64,000 nt of DNA, taken from Herbaspirillum sp. GW103. Its GTDB lineage: Bacteria > Pseudomonadota > Gammaproteobacteria > Burkholderiales > Burkholderiaceae_D. The stretch spans positions 372,001 through 436,000 of the forward strand of contig NZ_AJVC01000002.1 in NCBI RefSeq assembly GCF_000261365.1. The letters are read 5' to 3'. Under the pieces are notes generated by a model. That model ran no database searches. It had not been told where the DNA came from and saw only the letters and a list, made by a program, of their open reading frames with translations. The position numbers and the translations under genes were made by a program. Below are positions 1-8,846 of the stretch, one piece after another (position 1 is the stretch's first letter; every line of letters begins with the position of its first letter).

Positions 1-714
1 CGCGAGAGTTCGGCACGCATCACCGACATCGTCAGCATCATCGACGGCATCGCCTTCCAGACCAATATCCTGGCCCTCAATGCGGCGGTGGAAGCCGCGC
101 GCGCCGGTGAGCAGGGGCGCGGTTTTGCCGTGGTGGCCACCGAGGTGCGCGCGCTGGCGCAGCGCTCCTCCAGTGCCGCCAAGGAAATCAAGGAACTGAT
201 CATGCACTCGGTGGAGCGCGTACAGGCGGGCTCCGAGCTGGTCGGCCAGGCCGGCGACACCATGAATGACGTGATCCAGGCGGTGCAGCGCGTGACCGAC
301 ATCATGAGCGAGATCTCGGCAGCCTCCAACGAGCAGAGCGCCGGTATCGATCAGGTCTCGCGGGCGGTCACGCAGATGGATGAAGCGACCCAGCAGAATG
401 CTGCCCTGGTGGAACAGGCCAGTGCCGCCGCCAAGTCGCTGGAACAACAGGCCCAGGCGCTGATGCAGGAAGTGGCGATCTTCCGTGTGGGGCAGGGCGA
501 GACGGCGACTGTGCGGCCCCCGGTCCAGGCACAGCGCCCGGCGCCCAAGCCGGCTGCCACGCCAGTCAAGCCTGCGGCACCGGCGTCGTCGGCGGCGCCC
601 AAGGTCGCCCCGGTGCTCAAGCGGGCGGCCTTGCCGCCGGTTGCGGACAACAAGGCCAAGCCAGCCTCACGCGTCCCGAGCGGGGGCGATGACGGCGACT
701 GGGAAACCTTCTGA
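1..714 (+). CDS. Methyl-accepting chemotaxis protein, C-terminal part (5' end outside window)
   Basis: The reading frame is open from base 1, so only the last 237 codons are present. It contains the highly conserved cytoplasmic hairpin tip of chemoreceptors ([20 protein letters not shown] then [20 protein letters not shown]), the segment that contacts CheA and CheW. After the coiled coil comes an Ala/Pro/Lys-rich tail of about 70 residues. The last residues are DGDWETF, which matches the WETF-type pentapeptide that tethers the adaptation enzymes CheR and CheB to high-abundance receptors. The ligand-binding domain is outside the window, so the signal sensed is unknown. A strong terminator follows at 760-799. 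Confidence 0.95.
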   Translation, partial: RESSARITDIVSIIDGIAFQTNILALNAAVEAARAGEQGRGFAVVATEVRALAQRSSSAAKEIKELIMHSVERVQAGSELVGQAGDTMNDVIQAVQRVTDIMSEISAASNEQSAGIDQVSRAVTQMDEATQQNAALVEQASAAAKSLEQQAQALMQEVAIFRVGQGETATVRPPVQAQRPAPKPAATPVKPAAPASSAAPKVAPVLKRAALPPVADNKAKPASRVPSGGDDGDWETF

Positions 715-759
715 GGCCGTCCGTTTTTTTGCAATTCACTTCACCTCTCTGCATGAAGC

Positions 760-799
760 ATCGCCGCAGCCCGCCTGGACGGGGTGCGGCGATTTTTTT
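760..799 (+). terminator. Rho-independent terminator after the first chemoreceptor gene
   Basis: Perfect 9-bp stem (760-768 with 785-793, ATCGCCGCA/TGCGGCGAT) followed by a run of seven T (793-799). It ends transcription of the chemoreceptor gene; on the minus strand no T run follows, so it does not obviously serve sixA. Confidence 0.85.
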
Positions 800-847
800 G
801 TTCACTTTGGGGCTATGGCGGCTTGATCCAGCCATCCGGTGCGGCTT

Positions 848-1327
848 TCAACGGGGAGGATGCTTGCCGGGACTGTTCAGCAATTCGGGTGCGACCACGG
901 CCTTGAGATAGTTGGTGGTGATATCTCCACGCTCGCGCTGGGCGATCCACCATACATTGCCCTTGCGCAGGGACCACTCCTGTGGCTGGCCCGAGATCAG
1001 GCGCGCGGCCACCTGTCCCAGCGTCGGCTGGTGGCCCACGATGAGCACCGGTTCGCGGCTGTCGGGCCAGTTGGCCGCGCGCAGCAGGTCGTCGGCGCTC
1101 ATGTTGGGGGCCAGGTCGGCCACCACCTTGTACTTGCGTTTCAAGGCTTCCACCGTCTGCAGGGTACGCGTGGCCGGACTGACCAGGATGCGGCAGCTTT
1201 CGGGCAGGTTGCGGTCCAGCCATTCGGCCATCTTGGCGGCCTGCTTGTGACCCTTGGGGGTCAGGGCGCGGCCCTCGTCGGGCTCACCCAGCTCGGCCTC
1301 GGCATGACGCCACAGAATCAGGTCCAT
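848..1327 (-). CDS. sixA: Phosphohistidine phosphatase SixA
   Basis: A 159-residue histidine phosphatase of the small SixA type. The catalytic RHG-type motif is at the very N-terminus (LILWRHAEAE, nucleophile His8), a second arginine is in SPATRTLQT, and the late catalytic histidine is in LIVGHQP. SixA dephosphorylates phosphohistidine on signalling or phosphotransfer proteins in the cytoplasm. The start at 1327 has a good ribosome site (AAGGAG) about 8 bases upstream. It lies 41 bp downstream of ppk in the same direction and is probably cotranscribed with it, which would place it under phosphate control. Confidence 0.9.
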   Translation of the reverse strand: MDLILWRHAEAELGEPDEGRALTPKGHKQAAKMAEWLDRNLPESCRILVSPATRTLQTVEALKRKYKVVADLAPNMSADDLLRAANWPDSREPVLIVGHQPTLGQVAARLISGQPQEWSLRKGNVWWIAQRERGDITTNYLKAVVAPELLNSPGKHPPR

Positions 1328-1368
1328 CTCAGCTCCTTGAGGAAATCAGCAGGCGGCCACCGGCAGCA

Positions 1369-3489
1369 TCACACAGGTTCTTCCGGTGGTGTCGCCGGAA
1401 TGCCCAGCGTGGTCATCAGGTGCTGCTGGGCGTTGAAACACTGCTGCTTGTTGCGCGCTTTCTTGAGGGTGTAGACACCGTTGACGTCAAGGTGCCAGGC
1501 GTGGGTGTTGTCCTTCAGGTAGGGATTGAGTCCTTCGTTGATCACGCGCTTCTTGAGGACCTTGTCCAGCACCGGGAAGGCGACTTCGATGCGGCGGAAC
1601 AGATTGCGGTTCATCCAGTCCGCGCTGGCCAGGTAGACATCGTGCTTGAGGTCGTTGCGGAAGTAATAGATACGCGAGTGTTCCAGATAGCGCCCGATGA
1701 TGGAACGCACCTTGATGTTTTCCGACAGCCCCGGCACGCCCGGACGCAGCGCGCAGGCACCACGCACGATCAGGTCGATCTTGACGCCGTCGGCCGAGGC
1801 CGCATAGAGCGCGCGGATCACGGATTCATCCAGCAGCGCATTCATCTTGGCAATGATGCGGGCAGGTCGTCCCTCGCGGGCGATCTGGCTCTCGTTGCGG
1901 ATGGCACGGATGATTTCCTTCTGCAGCGAGAACGGCGCCAGCCACAGGTGCACGAGATTGCGCGGCTTGGTCAGGCTGGTGAGATGGATGAAGACTTCGT
2001 TGACCTCGGCCGTGAGTTCCTGGTTGGAGGTCAAGAGGCCAAAGTCGGTGTAGAACTTGGTGGTGTTGGGGTGATAGTTGCCCGTGCCCAGGTGCGCATA
2101 GAAACGCAGGTTCTGGTCCTCGCCACGGCGGATCACCAGCGCCAGTTTGGCGTGGGTCTTCAGACCGACCACGCCGTAGACGACCTGGGCGCCGGCCTGC
2201 TCCAGCTTCACCGCCCAGTTGATGTTGGCTTCCTCGTCGAAGCGCGCCATCAGCTCCACGATCACCGTCACTTCCTTGCCGTGTTGGGCGGCGTAGATCA
2301 GGGCTTCCATCAGGTCCGAGTTCATGCCGGTGCGGTAGATGGTCTGCTTGATGGCCAGCACCCTCGGATCATGCGCAGCCGTGCGGATGAAGTCCACCAC
2401 CGGCTGGAAGGACTGGAAGGGGTGGTGCAGCAGCACGTCCTTCTTGTCCAGCGCGGCGAAGATGTTTTCATTGGCCAGCTGCGGCGGCAGGGTGGGGGAG
2501 AAGGGCGGGAAGCGCAGCTCCGGCTGGTTTACCAGGTTGGCGATCTCACCCAGGCGCACCATGTTCACCGGACCCTGCACCGCATAGAGACGGTTGCGCT
2601 CGATGTTGAACTGGTTCAGCAGGAACTGCGCCAGGTGTTCCGGGCAATTGGCCGCCACTTCCAGGCGTACCGCCACGCCGAACTGGCGACTTTGCAATTC
2701 GGTCTCCAGCGCCTGGCGCAGGTTCTTGACCTCTTCTTCATCAACCCACAGGTCGCTGTTGCGGGTGACGCGGAATTGCGAATAGGCGGTGATGTCGCGG
2801 CCCGGGAAGAGGTCCGCAATATGCGCATGGATCACCGAGGACAGCAGGCAGAACGACGACTGCCCCTTGGCCGACAGATGGTCCGGCAGCTTGATCACGC
2901 GCGGCAGCACACGCGGTGCCTTGACGATGACCACCGCCGTGCCGCGTCCGAAGGCATCCTTGCCGGAGAGCTCGATGATGAAATTGAGGCTCTTGTTGTG
3001 CACCTGCGGGAAGGGGTGCGCCGGATCGAGCCCGATGGGCGTCAACAGCGGGCGCACGTGCTGTTCGAAATAGTGCTTCACCCAGGCGCGCTGGGCATCA
3101 TTGCGGTCGTCATGGCGCAGCAGGTGGATGCCATTGGCGGCCAGCTGCGGCAGGATCTCATCGTTCAAGAGTTCATATTGGCGCGTGACGATGCGGTGGC
3201 ATTCTGCGCTGGTACGTTCCAGTGCGGCGCGCAGTTCGGGCGGATCGATGTTTTCGCCCTCGATGCGATTGGCCAGCAGGCTGGCGATGCGCACTTCAAA
3301 GAATTCATCGAGATTGCTGCTGCAAATGCACAGATAGCGCAGGCGCTCCAGCAGCGGCACGCTGTCGTCTTCGGCCTGGGCCAATACGCGGCGGTTGAAG
3401 GCCAGCTGCGACAGTTCACGGTTGAGGTAAATCGTATTGGCAGGAAGTTCAGGTTGGGTACTGCTTTCCGGCTTTGCTTTTCTGGTCAT
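1369..3489 (-). CDS. ppk: Polyphosphate kinase 1
   Basis: A 706-residue Ppk1, the usual length. It reversibly builds inorganic polyphosphate from ATP. The N-terminal domain starts with YLNRELSQLAFNRRVL; the autophosphorylated histidine region reads HLGTGNYHP and the second conserved histidine is in LEHSRIYYF. The C-terminus has the usual DWMNRNL motif. The ATG at 3489 is preferred (AGGGA upstream); a GTG seven codons earlier at 3510 is in frame but has no ribosome site. A Pho box and a possible -10 (TAAATA, 3526-3531, minus strand) lie upstream, so phosphate starvation should induce it. It diverges from pstS. Confidence 0.96.
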   Translation of the reverse strand: MTRKAKPESSTQPELPANTIYLNRELSQLAFNRRVLAQAEDDSVPLLERLRYLCICSSNLDEFFEVRIASLLANRIEGENIDPPELRAALERTSAECHRIVTRQYELLNDEILPQLAANGIHLLRHDDRNDAQRAWVKHYFEQHVRPLLTPIGLDPAHPFPQVHNKSLNFIIELSGKDAFGRGTAVVIVKAPRVLPRVIKLPDHLSAKGQSSFCLLSSVIHAHIADLFPGRDITAYSQFRVTRNSDLWVDEEEVKNLRQALETELQSRQFGVAVRLEVAANCPEHLAQFLLNQFNIERNRLYAVQGPVNMVRLGEIANLVNQPELRFPPFSPTLPPQLANENIFAALDKKDVLLHHPFQSFQPVVDFIRTAAHDPRVLAIKQTIYRTGMNSDLMEALIYAAQHGKEVTVIVELMARFDEEANINWAVKLEQAGAQVVYGVVGLKTHAKLALVIRRGEDQNLRFYAHLGTGNYHPNTTKFYTDFGLLTSNQELTAEVNEVFIHLTSLTKPRNLVHLWLAPFSLQKEIIRAIRNESQIAREGRPARIIAKMNALLDESVIRALYAASADGVKIDLIVRGACALRPGVPGLSENIKVRSIIGRYLEHSRIYYFRNDLKHDVYLASADWMNRNLFRRIEVAFPVLDKVLKKRVINEGLNPYLKDNTHAWHLDVNGVYTLKKARNKQQCFNAQQHLMTTLGIPATPPEEPV

Positions 3490-3537
3490 CAATGGTCCCT
3501 GTCCATCCACTTTGAGCGGGCAGTGTATTTAGGAGGT

Positions 3538-3555
3538 ATGACGAGTTTATGACAA
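3538..3555 (-). promoter_or_regulatory. Pho box upstream of ppk
   Basis: Read on the minus strand the site is TTGTCAT-AAAC-TCGTCAT: two 7-base half-sites with a 4-base AT-rich spacer, an 11-base repeat period, close to the PhoB consensus CTGTCAT-N4-CTGTCAT. It ends about 48 bases before the ppk ATG and would overlap the -35 position of a promoter with -10 TAAATA at 3526-3531. Confidence 0.85.
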
Positions 3556-3790
3556 CACCTGTGAGGCATTGTTACACTTTCCCAGTATAAATCCATCTCA
3601 ATATGATGACAAAATCATATTTGTCAGATGGCAACCCTGCCTGCTGCCCGCCCTGGGGCAGGACATCAAACTGTCAGGAAAGCCGCATGGCGCCTGGCAA
3701 ACTGGTTTTTCGGGCGCTTGCCAGAGTTCGCCTGAAGTGATCTTTCTGATAGTTATCGACCTGCTGCGATCTGATCTGGATGACAAGTTC

Positions 3791-3808
3791 GGGTCATAAA
3801 CTCGTCAC
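3791..3808 (+). promoter_or_regulatory. Pho box upstream of pstS
   Basis: Site reads GGGTCAT-AAAC-TCGTCAC with half-sites 11 bases apart. The core GTCATAAACTCGTCA is identical to that of the ppk Pho box. A plausible -10 (GTTAAA or TTAAAG, about 3816-3822) follows at the distance seen in PhoB-activated promoters, leaving a leader of some 75 bases before the pstS ATG. Confidence 0.85.
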
Positions 3809-3906
3809 AATAGCTGGTTAAAGTTCGCCCTGTCTCGAAAGTCATCCCTCTCGATGTGATGTTTCTCGGTGACTATCCTCTCTTCAAAATCATAGGAGTA
3901 GCAGAA

Positions 3907-4956
3907 ATGGGGTTTAACCATCTGATCAAGTCTGTTGCAATCGCAGTAGCTGGCGCGTTCGCCTTCAGCGGTGCAGTGCATGCAGCAGAAATCACTGGCG
4001 CTGGCGCCTCCTTCCCGTACCCGGTCTACGCCAAGTGGGCCGAGCAGTACAAGGCCGCCACCGGCAACAGCCTGAACTACCAGTCCATCGGCTCTGGCGG
4101 CGGTATCAAGCAGATCAAGGCCAAGACCGTCGATTTCGGCGCCTCCGATGCCCCGCTGCCGCAAACTGAACTGGCTCAAGCCGGCCTGACCCAGTTCCCC
4201 GCCGTGGTGGGTGGCGTGGTCCCCGTGGTCAACCTGGACGGCGTGACTCCCGGCCAGATCAAGCTGTCGGGCCAAGTGCTGGGCGATATCTACGCCGGCA
4301 AGATCACCAAGTGGAATGCACCGGAAATCACCGCCCTGAACCCGGGCGTGAAGCTGCCGGCTGAAGACATCACCGTCGTCTACCGTTCGGACGCTTCGGG
4401 CACTTCCTACGTGTTCACCTCCTATCTGTCCAAGGCCAACGCCGACTTCAAGAGCAAGATCGGTGCCGGTACTGCCGTGAAGTGGCCCACCGGCGTGGGT
4501 GGCAAGGGTAACGAAGGCGTTGCCGCCAACGTGCAGAAGGTCAAGGGCGCGATCGGCTACGTCGAGTACGCCTACGTCAAGAAGAACAAGCTGAACTACA
4601 CCCAGCTCAAGAACAAGGATGGTCACTTCGTCTCCCCGGACGACACCTCCTTCAAGGCTGCTACCGCCCACGGTGACTGGGCCAAGACCCCTGGCTTCGC
4701 CGTTGATTTCACCGACGCTGCCGGCAAGGATTCCTGGCCGATCTCCAGCGCCACCTTCATCCTGCTGCACAAGCAACAGGATGGCGATGGCGCCAAGGGC
4801 CGCGAAGTCCTGAAGTTCTTCGACTGGGCCTACAAGAACGGTGGCAAGACTGCTTCCGAACTGGACTACGTGCCCCTGCCGGAATCGGTCACCAAGCTGG
4901 TGGAAGAGTCCTGGAAGAGCAACTTGAAGGACAGCAGCGGCAAGGCCATCTGGTAA
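3907..4956 (+). CDS. pstS: Periplasmic phosphate-binding protein PstS
   Basis: A 349-residue substrate-binding protein of the high-affinity phosphate ABC transporter. The first 26 residues form a signal peptide ending AVHA, followed by the family hallmark ITGAGASFPYPVYAKW. Other PstS signatures are GSGGGIKQI, FGASDAPL and YRSDASGTSYVF, which include phosphate-binding loops. The chosen ATG has AGGAG 8 to 9 bases upstream; an in-frame ATG at 3856 would add 17 residues ahead of the signal peptide and is rejected. It is first in the pstSCAB-phoU operon and directly behind a Pho box. Confidence 0.97.
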   Translation: MGFNHLIKSVAIAVAGAFAFSGAVHAAEITGAGASFPYPVYAKWAEQYKAATGNSLNYQSIGSGGGIKQIKAKTVDFGASDAPLPQTELAQAGLTQFPAVVGGVVPVVNLDGVTPGQIKLSGQVLGDIYAGKITKWNAPEITALNPGVKLPAEDITVVYRSDASGTSYVFTSYLSKANADFKSKIGAGTAVKWPTGVGGKGNEGVAANVQKVKGAIGYVEYAYVKKNKLNYTQLKNKDGHFVSPDDTSFKAATAHGDWAKTPGFAVDFTDAAGKDSWPISSATFILLHKQQDGDGAKGREVLKFFDWAYKNGGKTASELDYVPLPESVTKLVEESWKSNLKDSSGKAIW

Positions 4957-4971
4957 TTCCGGCCAAGCCGT

Positions 4972-4991
4972 GCCGGGCTTGAGGGCCCGGC
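4972..4991 (+). promoter_or_regulatory. Stem-loop directly after pstS
   Basis: Perfect 7-bp GC stem (GCCGGGC 4972-4978, GCCCGGC 4985-4991) with a 6-base loop and no T run. It is better placed to protect the pstS transcript 3' end or pause transcription than to act as a full terminator. Confidence 0.6.
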
Positions 4992-5023
4992 CAATCAAGC
5001 CTCTCCCCACGGAGTATTCGGGT

Positions 5024-5073
5024 CATCGCAGCGAAAACGAGCAACTCTGGACAACAGAGCATTCGCGGCGATG
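5024..5073 (+). promoter_or_regulatory. Long imperfect hairpin in the pstS-pstC gap
   Basis: Outer arms 5024-5035 and 5062-5073 pair over 11 of 12 positions (one A/G mismatch), and an inner 5-bp stem CTCTG/CAGAG (5045-5049, 5055-5059) sits inside. It ends 23 bases before the pstC ATG. Likely an RNA structure setting the ratio of PstS to the membrane components. Confidence 0.6.
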
Positions 5074-5096
5074 GCCCGTTTTAATGGTGAATTCAA

Positions 5097-6134
5097 ATGA
5101 GCGCTAATTATTCCACCACGGCAATGTCGAACACCGAAGTCAAAAAATCCCCGACAGAGACTGAAAGTGCGCAAGCCGCGCGCGAGAAGTTGATGGCCGT
5201 CATGCGCCGCCAGCGACTGCAGGACTTCCTTTTCCACAAGATCACTCTGATCTTCGCCCTGTCCGTGCTGCTGATGCTGGGCGGGATCATCGTTTCCCTC
5301 ATCATCGGCGCCGCGCCTGCCTTCCAGGCATTCGGACCAGGCTTCATCACGCGTGTCGAATGGGATCCGACCAACAACGAATTCGGCGCCATGATCGCCA
5401 TCGTCGGCACGCTGTCGACCTCGATCATCGCCCTGCTGATCGCCTTCCCGGTCAGCTTCGGTATCGCGCTCTTCCTGACCGAAATCTGCCCCGCCAGGCT
5501 GCGCCGCCCGCTGGGCACCTGCGTGGAACTGCTGGCCGGCGTGCCCTCCATCATCTACGGCATGTGGGGCCTGTTCGTGTTTGCGCCGCTCTTTGCCGAA
5601 TACGGCCAGCCCTTCCTGAAGGCCACCCTGGGCCAGATCCCCGGCGTTGGTGTGCTGTTCTCGGGCCCCACCATGGGCATCGGCATCCTCACCGCCGGCC
5701 TGATCCTGTCGGTCATGATCATCCCCTTCATTTCGTCGGTGATGCGCGACGTCTTCGAAGTCGTGCCCGCCGTGCTGAAGGAATCGGCCTATGGCCTGGG
5801 CTGCACCCGCTGGGAAGTGGTGCGCAAGGTGGTGCTGCCCTACACCAAGACCGGCGTGGTCGGCGGCGTCATGCTGGGCCTGGGTCGTGCGCTGGGCGAG
5901 ACCATGGCGGTGACCTTCGTGATCGGTAACTCGCACCGCCTGTCCTGGTCGCTGTTCTCGGCCGGCAACTCGATCGCCTCGACCCTGGCCAATGAAATCG
6001 CCGAAGCCTCCAGCAAGCTGCACGTGTCCTCGCTGTTTGCGCTGGGCCTGATCCTGTTCGTCATCACCTTCATCGTTCTGTCCGCTGCCAAGATCATGCT
6101 CATGGGCATGACCCGCAAGGAAGGAGCCAAATAA
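5097..6134 (+). CDS. pstC: Phosphate ABC transporter permease PstC
   Basis: A 345-residue inner-membrane permease, one of two channel subunits of PstSCAB. After a polar N-terminus of about 45 residues there is a first hydrophobic segment ([23 protein letters not shown]) and about five more. The PstC signatures are [23 protein letters not shown] and the coupling-loop motif [20 protein letters not shown], followed by [16 protein letters not shown]. The start follows a long hairpin and has only a weak ribosome site (GGTGAA); an in-frame ATG 9 codons later (5124) is a less likely alternative. Its stop overlaps the pstA start. Confidence 0.96.
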   Translation: MSANYSTTAMSNTEVKKSPTETESAQAAREKLMAVMRRQRLQDFLFHKITLIFALSVLLMLGGIIVSLIIGAAPAFQAFGPGFITRVEWDPTNNEFGAMIAIVGTLSTSIIALLIAFPVSFGIALFLTEICPARLRRPLGTCVELLAGVPSIIYGMWGLFVFAPLFAEYGQPFLKATLGQIPGVGVLFSGPTMGIGILTAGLILSVMIIPFISSVMRDVFEVVPAVLKESAYGLGCTRWEVVRKVVLPYTKTGVVGGVMLGLGRALGETMAVTFVIGNSHRLSWSLFSAGNSIASTLANEIAEASSKLHVSSLFALGLILFVITFIVLSAAKIMLMGMTRKEGAK

Positions 6135-7030
6135 TGAGCCAGACCGCACAAGCCGGCATCAAGAGCGCCGATCAGGCGCAAGCCGTCAATCCCGTCTATC
6201 GTCGCCGCCTGCTGCAGCATCGCATGGGCATGCTGTTCTCCTTCCTGGCCATGGGCCTGGGCCTGTTCGTGCTGGCCTGGATCCTGCTGACCCTGGTCTT
6301 CAAGGGCGTGGCCGCCCTGAACCTGGGCCTGCTGACCGAAAACACGCCCGGTCCGGGCGACGCTGGCGGCGGCCTGTTGAACCCCATCGTCGGTTCGCTG
6401 ATGATGGTCGGTATCAGTACCCTCATCAGCACCCCCATCGGTATCCTGGCCGGTGTCTACCTGGCCGAATACGGTGAGGAAAGCAAGCTGGCCCAGGTGA
6501 CCCGCTTCGTCACCGACATCATGTTGTCGGCACCGTCGATCGTCATCGGTCTGTTCATCTACGCCATCTACGTGGCCAACGTGAACCACTTTTCGGGCTG
6601 GGCCGGTACCTTCGCCATCTCGCTGATTGCCATTCCGGTGGTGGTGCGCACCACCGACAACATGTTGAAGCTGGTCCCCAGCGGCCTGCGCGAAGCGGCT
6701 TTCGCCCTGGGCGCGCCGCGCTGGAAGGTGGCCATCATCGTGCGCCTGCGCGCCGTCAAGGCCGGTGTGGTGACCGGCGTGCTGCTGGCCGTGGCGCGTA
6801 TCTCGGGCGAGACCGCTCCGCTGCTGTTCACCGCCCTGAACAACCAGTTCTTCAGCACCAACATGAACCGTCCGATCGCCAACCTGCCGGTGGTGATCAA
6901 CCAGTTCGCCATGAGCCCGTATGACAACTGGGTCTCGCTGGCATGGGGCGGCGCCTTGCTGATCACCTTCAGCGTGCTGCTGCTTAACGTGCTCTCGCGT
7001 ACCCTGTTCAAACAACAAATCCCCGGCTAA
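6134..7030 (+). CDS. pstA: Phosphate ABC transporter permease PstA
   Basis: A 298-residue second permease subunit. The start overlaps the pstC stop (TAATGA), giving translational coupling. Hydrophobic segments begin at about residue 30 ([20 protein letters not shown]). Family motifs include GIYLAEYGE-like [24 protein letters not shown], and the coupling helix [20 protein letters not shown] before [14 protein letters not shown]. The loop between the last segments carries the conserved [11 protein letters not shown] stretch seen in PstA. Confidence 0.96.
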   Translation: MSQTAQAGIKSADQAQAVNPVYRRRLLQHRMGMLFSFLAMGLGLFVLAWILLTLVFKGVAALNLGLLTENTPGPGDAGGGLLNPIVGSLMMVGISTLISTPIGILAGVYLAEYGEESKLAQVTRFVTDIMLSAPSIVIGLFIYAIYVANVNHFSGWAGTFAISLIAIPVVVRTTDNMLKLVPSGLREAAFALGAPRWKVAIIVRLRAVKAGVVTGVLLAVARISGETAPLLFTALNNQFFSTNMNRPIANLPVVINQFAMSPYDNWVSLAWGGALLITFSVLLLNVLSRTLFKQQIPG

Positions 7031-7047
7031 TTCTCCAAGTGACCGAC

Positions 7048-7866
7048 ATGACTACTGCTCATCAAATGGCAAGCCACGCTCCGACCGCACCTCTGAACGC
7101 CGCTGCGGCCCAGAAGGCCACGCTGGAAGTCTCGCAACTGAACTTCTATTACGGCGGATTCCAGGGTTTGAAGAACATCAACCTCAACATCTACGAAGGC
7201 AAGGTGACCGCCTTCATCGGTCCCTCGGGCTGTGGCAAGTCGACGCTGCTGCGTACCTTCAACCGCATGTATGACCTGTACCCCGGCCAGCGCGCCGAGG
7301 GCAAGATCCTCTATGCCGGCAACAACATCCTCGAACCTGGTCAGGATCTGAACATGCTGCGCGCCAAGGTCGGCATGGTGTTCCAGAAACCGACGCCGTT
7401 CCCGATGTCGGTGTACGACAACATCGCCTTCGGTATCCGCCTGTATGAAAACCTGCCCAAGGGCGAAATGGACGAGCGCGTCGAATGGGCGCTCAACAAG
7501 GCGGCACTGTGGGGTGAAGTCAAGGACAAGCTGCACAAGAGCGGCCTGTCGCTCTCCGGCGGTCAGCAACAACGCCTGTGCATTGCGCGCGGTGTGGCAG
7601 TCAAGCCGGAAGTGCTGCTGCTGGATGAACCGACCTCGGCACTGGATCCGATTTCGACGGCCAAGGTGGAAGAACTGATCGGTGAATTGAAGAACGACTA
7701 CACCATTGCCATCGTGACCCACAACATGCAGCAGGCGGCGCGTTGCTCGGATTACACCGCCTACATGTACCTGGGCGAGCTGGTGGAGTTTGGTGAGACT
7801 GACCAGATTTTCATGAATCCGGTGCGCAAGGAAACCCAAGACTACATCACCGGCCGCTTTGGCTAA
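7048..7866 (+). CDS. pstB: Phosphate ABC transporter ATPase PstB
   Basis: The ATPase that energises phosphate uptake, 272 residues from this ATG. Walker A is GPSGCGKST, the Q-loop region is [12 protein letters not shown] (typical of PstB), the signature is LSGGQQQR and Walker B is [13 protein letters not shown]. The H-loop is [13 protein letters not shown] three codons upstream (7039) is also possible; neither start has a strong ribosome site and the gap to pstA is only 8 to 17 bases. The N-terminal 25 residues are a nonconserved extension before the ABC core. Followed by a large palindromic element before phoU. Confidence 0.95.
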   Translation: MTTAHQMASHAPTAPLNAAAAQKATLEVSQLNFYYGGFQGLKNINLNIYEGKVTAFIGPSGCGKSTLLRTFNRMYDLYPGQRAEGKILYAGNNILEPGQDLNMLRAKVGMVFQKPTPFPMSVYDNIAFGIRLYENLPKGEMDERVEWALNKAALWGEVKDKLHKSGLSLSGGQQQRLCIARGVAVKPEVLLLDEPTSALDPISTAKVEELIGELKNDYTIAIVTHNMQQAARCSDYTAYMYLGELVEFGETDQIFMNPVRKETQDYITGRFG

Positions 7867-7868
7867 TA

Positions 7869-7987
7869 GGGTACGGCCTGGGCTACTGCGCATCCCGATC
7901 TCTGCGCTGCGATGCTCGCCGTACCCCAGTACGGCTGCGCTTCTCCCGCAGACCTCGGGATTGCTCGCTACGCCCATGCCGCACCCC
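7869..7987. repeat. About 119-bp imperfect palindromic element between pstB and phoU
   Basis: Three blocks pair exactly around one centre at 7926/7927: GCCGTAC/GTACGGC (7918-7924, 7929-7935), TCTGCG/CGCAGA (7901-7906, 7947-7952) and ATCCCGA/TCGGGAT (7892-7898, 7955-7961). Outer flanks (about 7869-7883 and 7972-7987) pair with two or three mismatches. No T run follows. The form suggests a dispersed intergenic palindromic repeat that would fold into a long RNA hairpin; no second copy was noticed in this window. Confidence 0.65.
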
Positions 7988-8045
7988 GAACCGTAGTCAT
8001 TGCATTGTATATATTATTTATAGAATTTCTTTTTAGGGACGTCAC

Positions 8046-8753
8046 ATGACCGGCGATCATTCCTCCAAACAGTATGACCAGGATCTGGAGCAGATCCGCT
8101 CCAAGGTGCTTGCCATGGGCGGCATGGTGGAACACCAGTTCCAGGATGCGATTGCGGCCTTCCGCAACGGCAACCTCGATGTCGCCCATCGCGTGATGAA
8201 GGACGACGAAGCCGTCAATCGCCTCGAAGTCGAGCTCGATGATGCCTGCAGCCATCTCATCGTGCGTCGCCAGCCGACCGCCAATGACCTGCGTACCGTC
8301 ATGGCCACCATCAAGATCATCACCGACCTGGAACGCGTGGGCGACGAGGCGACCAAGATCGCCCGTACCGCCATCCACCTGCACAAGCGCGGTATCGGCC
8401 TGGTCTCGCACTACGAAACCGTGAGCCTGATCGCCGAACAGGCCATGGACCAGCTGCGCAGCGCCCTGGATGCCTTCGCCCGCCTCGATGACCAGCAGGC
8501 CGCCGAACTGATCAAGCAGGATGAACGCATCGACCACGGCTTCCGCTCCATCACCCGCAGCCTCATCACCTTCATGATGGAAGACCCGCGCACCATCTCC
8601 GGTTCCATCGATACCCTGTGGGTGGCCAAGGCCATCGAACGTATCGGCGACCATGCCAAGAACATCGCGGAATACGTGGTCTACGTGGTCGGTGGCAAGG
8701 ATATCCGCCATACCGACTTCGCTTCGGCCAAGACGACCCAGGAAGAAGACTAA
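8046..8753 (+). CDS. phoU: Phosphate signalling regulator PhoU
   Basis: A 235-residue cytoplasmic all-helical protein with two PhoU repeats, each with the acidic metal-binding signature (DLERVGDEATKIA around residues 96-108 and AIERIGDHAKNIAEYVV around 196-212). PhoU links the Pst transporter to PhoR and keeps the Pho regulon off when phosphate is plentiful. A clear ribosome site (AGGGA) precedes the ATG. The AT-rich leader after the palindromic element (about 8000-8035) could host its own promoter. Confidence 0.96.
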   Translation: MTGDHSSKQYDQDLEQIRSKVLAMGGMVEHQFQDAIAAFRNGNLDVAHRVMKDDEAVNRLEVELDDACSHLIVRRQPTANDLRTVMATIKIITDLERVGDEATKIARTAIHLHKRGIGLVSHYETVSLIAEQAMDQLRSALDAFARLDDQQAAELIKQDERIDHGFRSITRSLITFMMEDPRTISGSIDTLWVAKAIERIGDHAKNIAEYVVYVVGGKDIRHTDFASAKTTQEED

Positions 8754-8764
8754 GCACGACGGCA

Positions 8765-8801
8765 CCGGCGGTGGCAGCGGGGGAACGGCAGCCACCACCG
8801 G
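8765..8801 (+). promoter_or_regulatory. Stem-loop between phoU and phoB
   Basis: Arms 8765-8775 and 8791-8801 (CCGGCGGTGGC/GCCACCACCGG) pair at 10 of 11 positions. No T run follows, so a transcript-stabilising or partial terminator role is more likely than full termination. Confidence 0.5.
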
Positions 8802-8846
8802 ATTGCGGAGGGGAGACCCGCGATACTGCTAACAAGCCTGACTATC

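Larger units (their letters stand above)
3490..3906. other. Divergent ppk/pstS intergenic control region
   Basis: No gene in these 417 bases. The region is AT-richer than its surroundings and carries one Pho box at each end, reading outward. Between them is an inverted repeat TGACAAA-N6-TTTGTCA at 3607-3626, which resembles Pho half-sites facing each other and so is not a tandem PhoB site. No terminator or small reading frame with a ribosome site is seen. Confidence 0.8.

Noticed and set aside
3490..3510. GTG start at 3510 for ppk
   Set aside because: It adds seven nonconserved residues and lacks a ribosome site, whereas the ATG at 3489 has AGGGA upstream.
1420..3552. Plus-strand open frame opposite ppk
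   Set aside because: Antisense to a complete, well-conserved Ppk1; no ribosome site and no recognisable motif.
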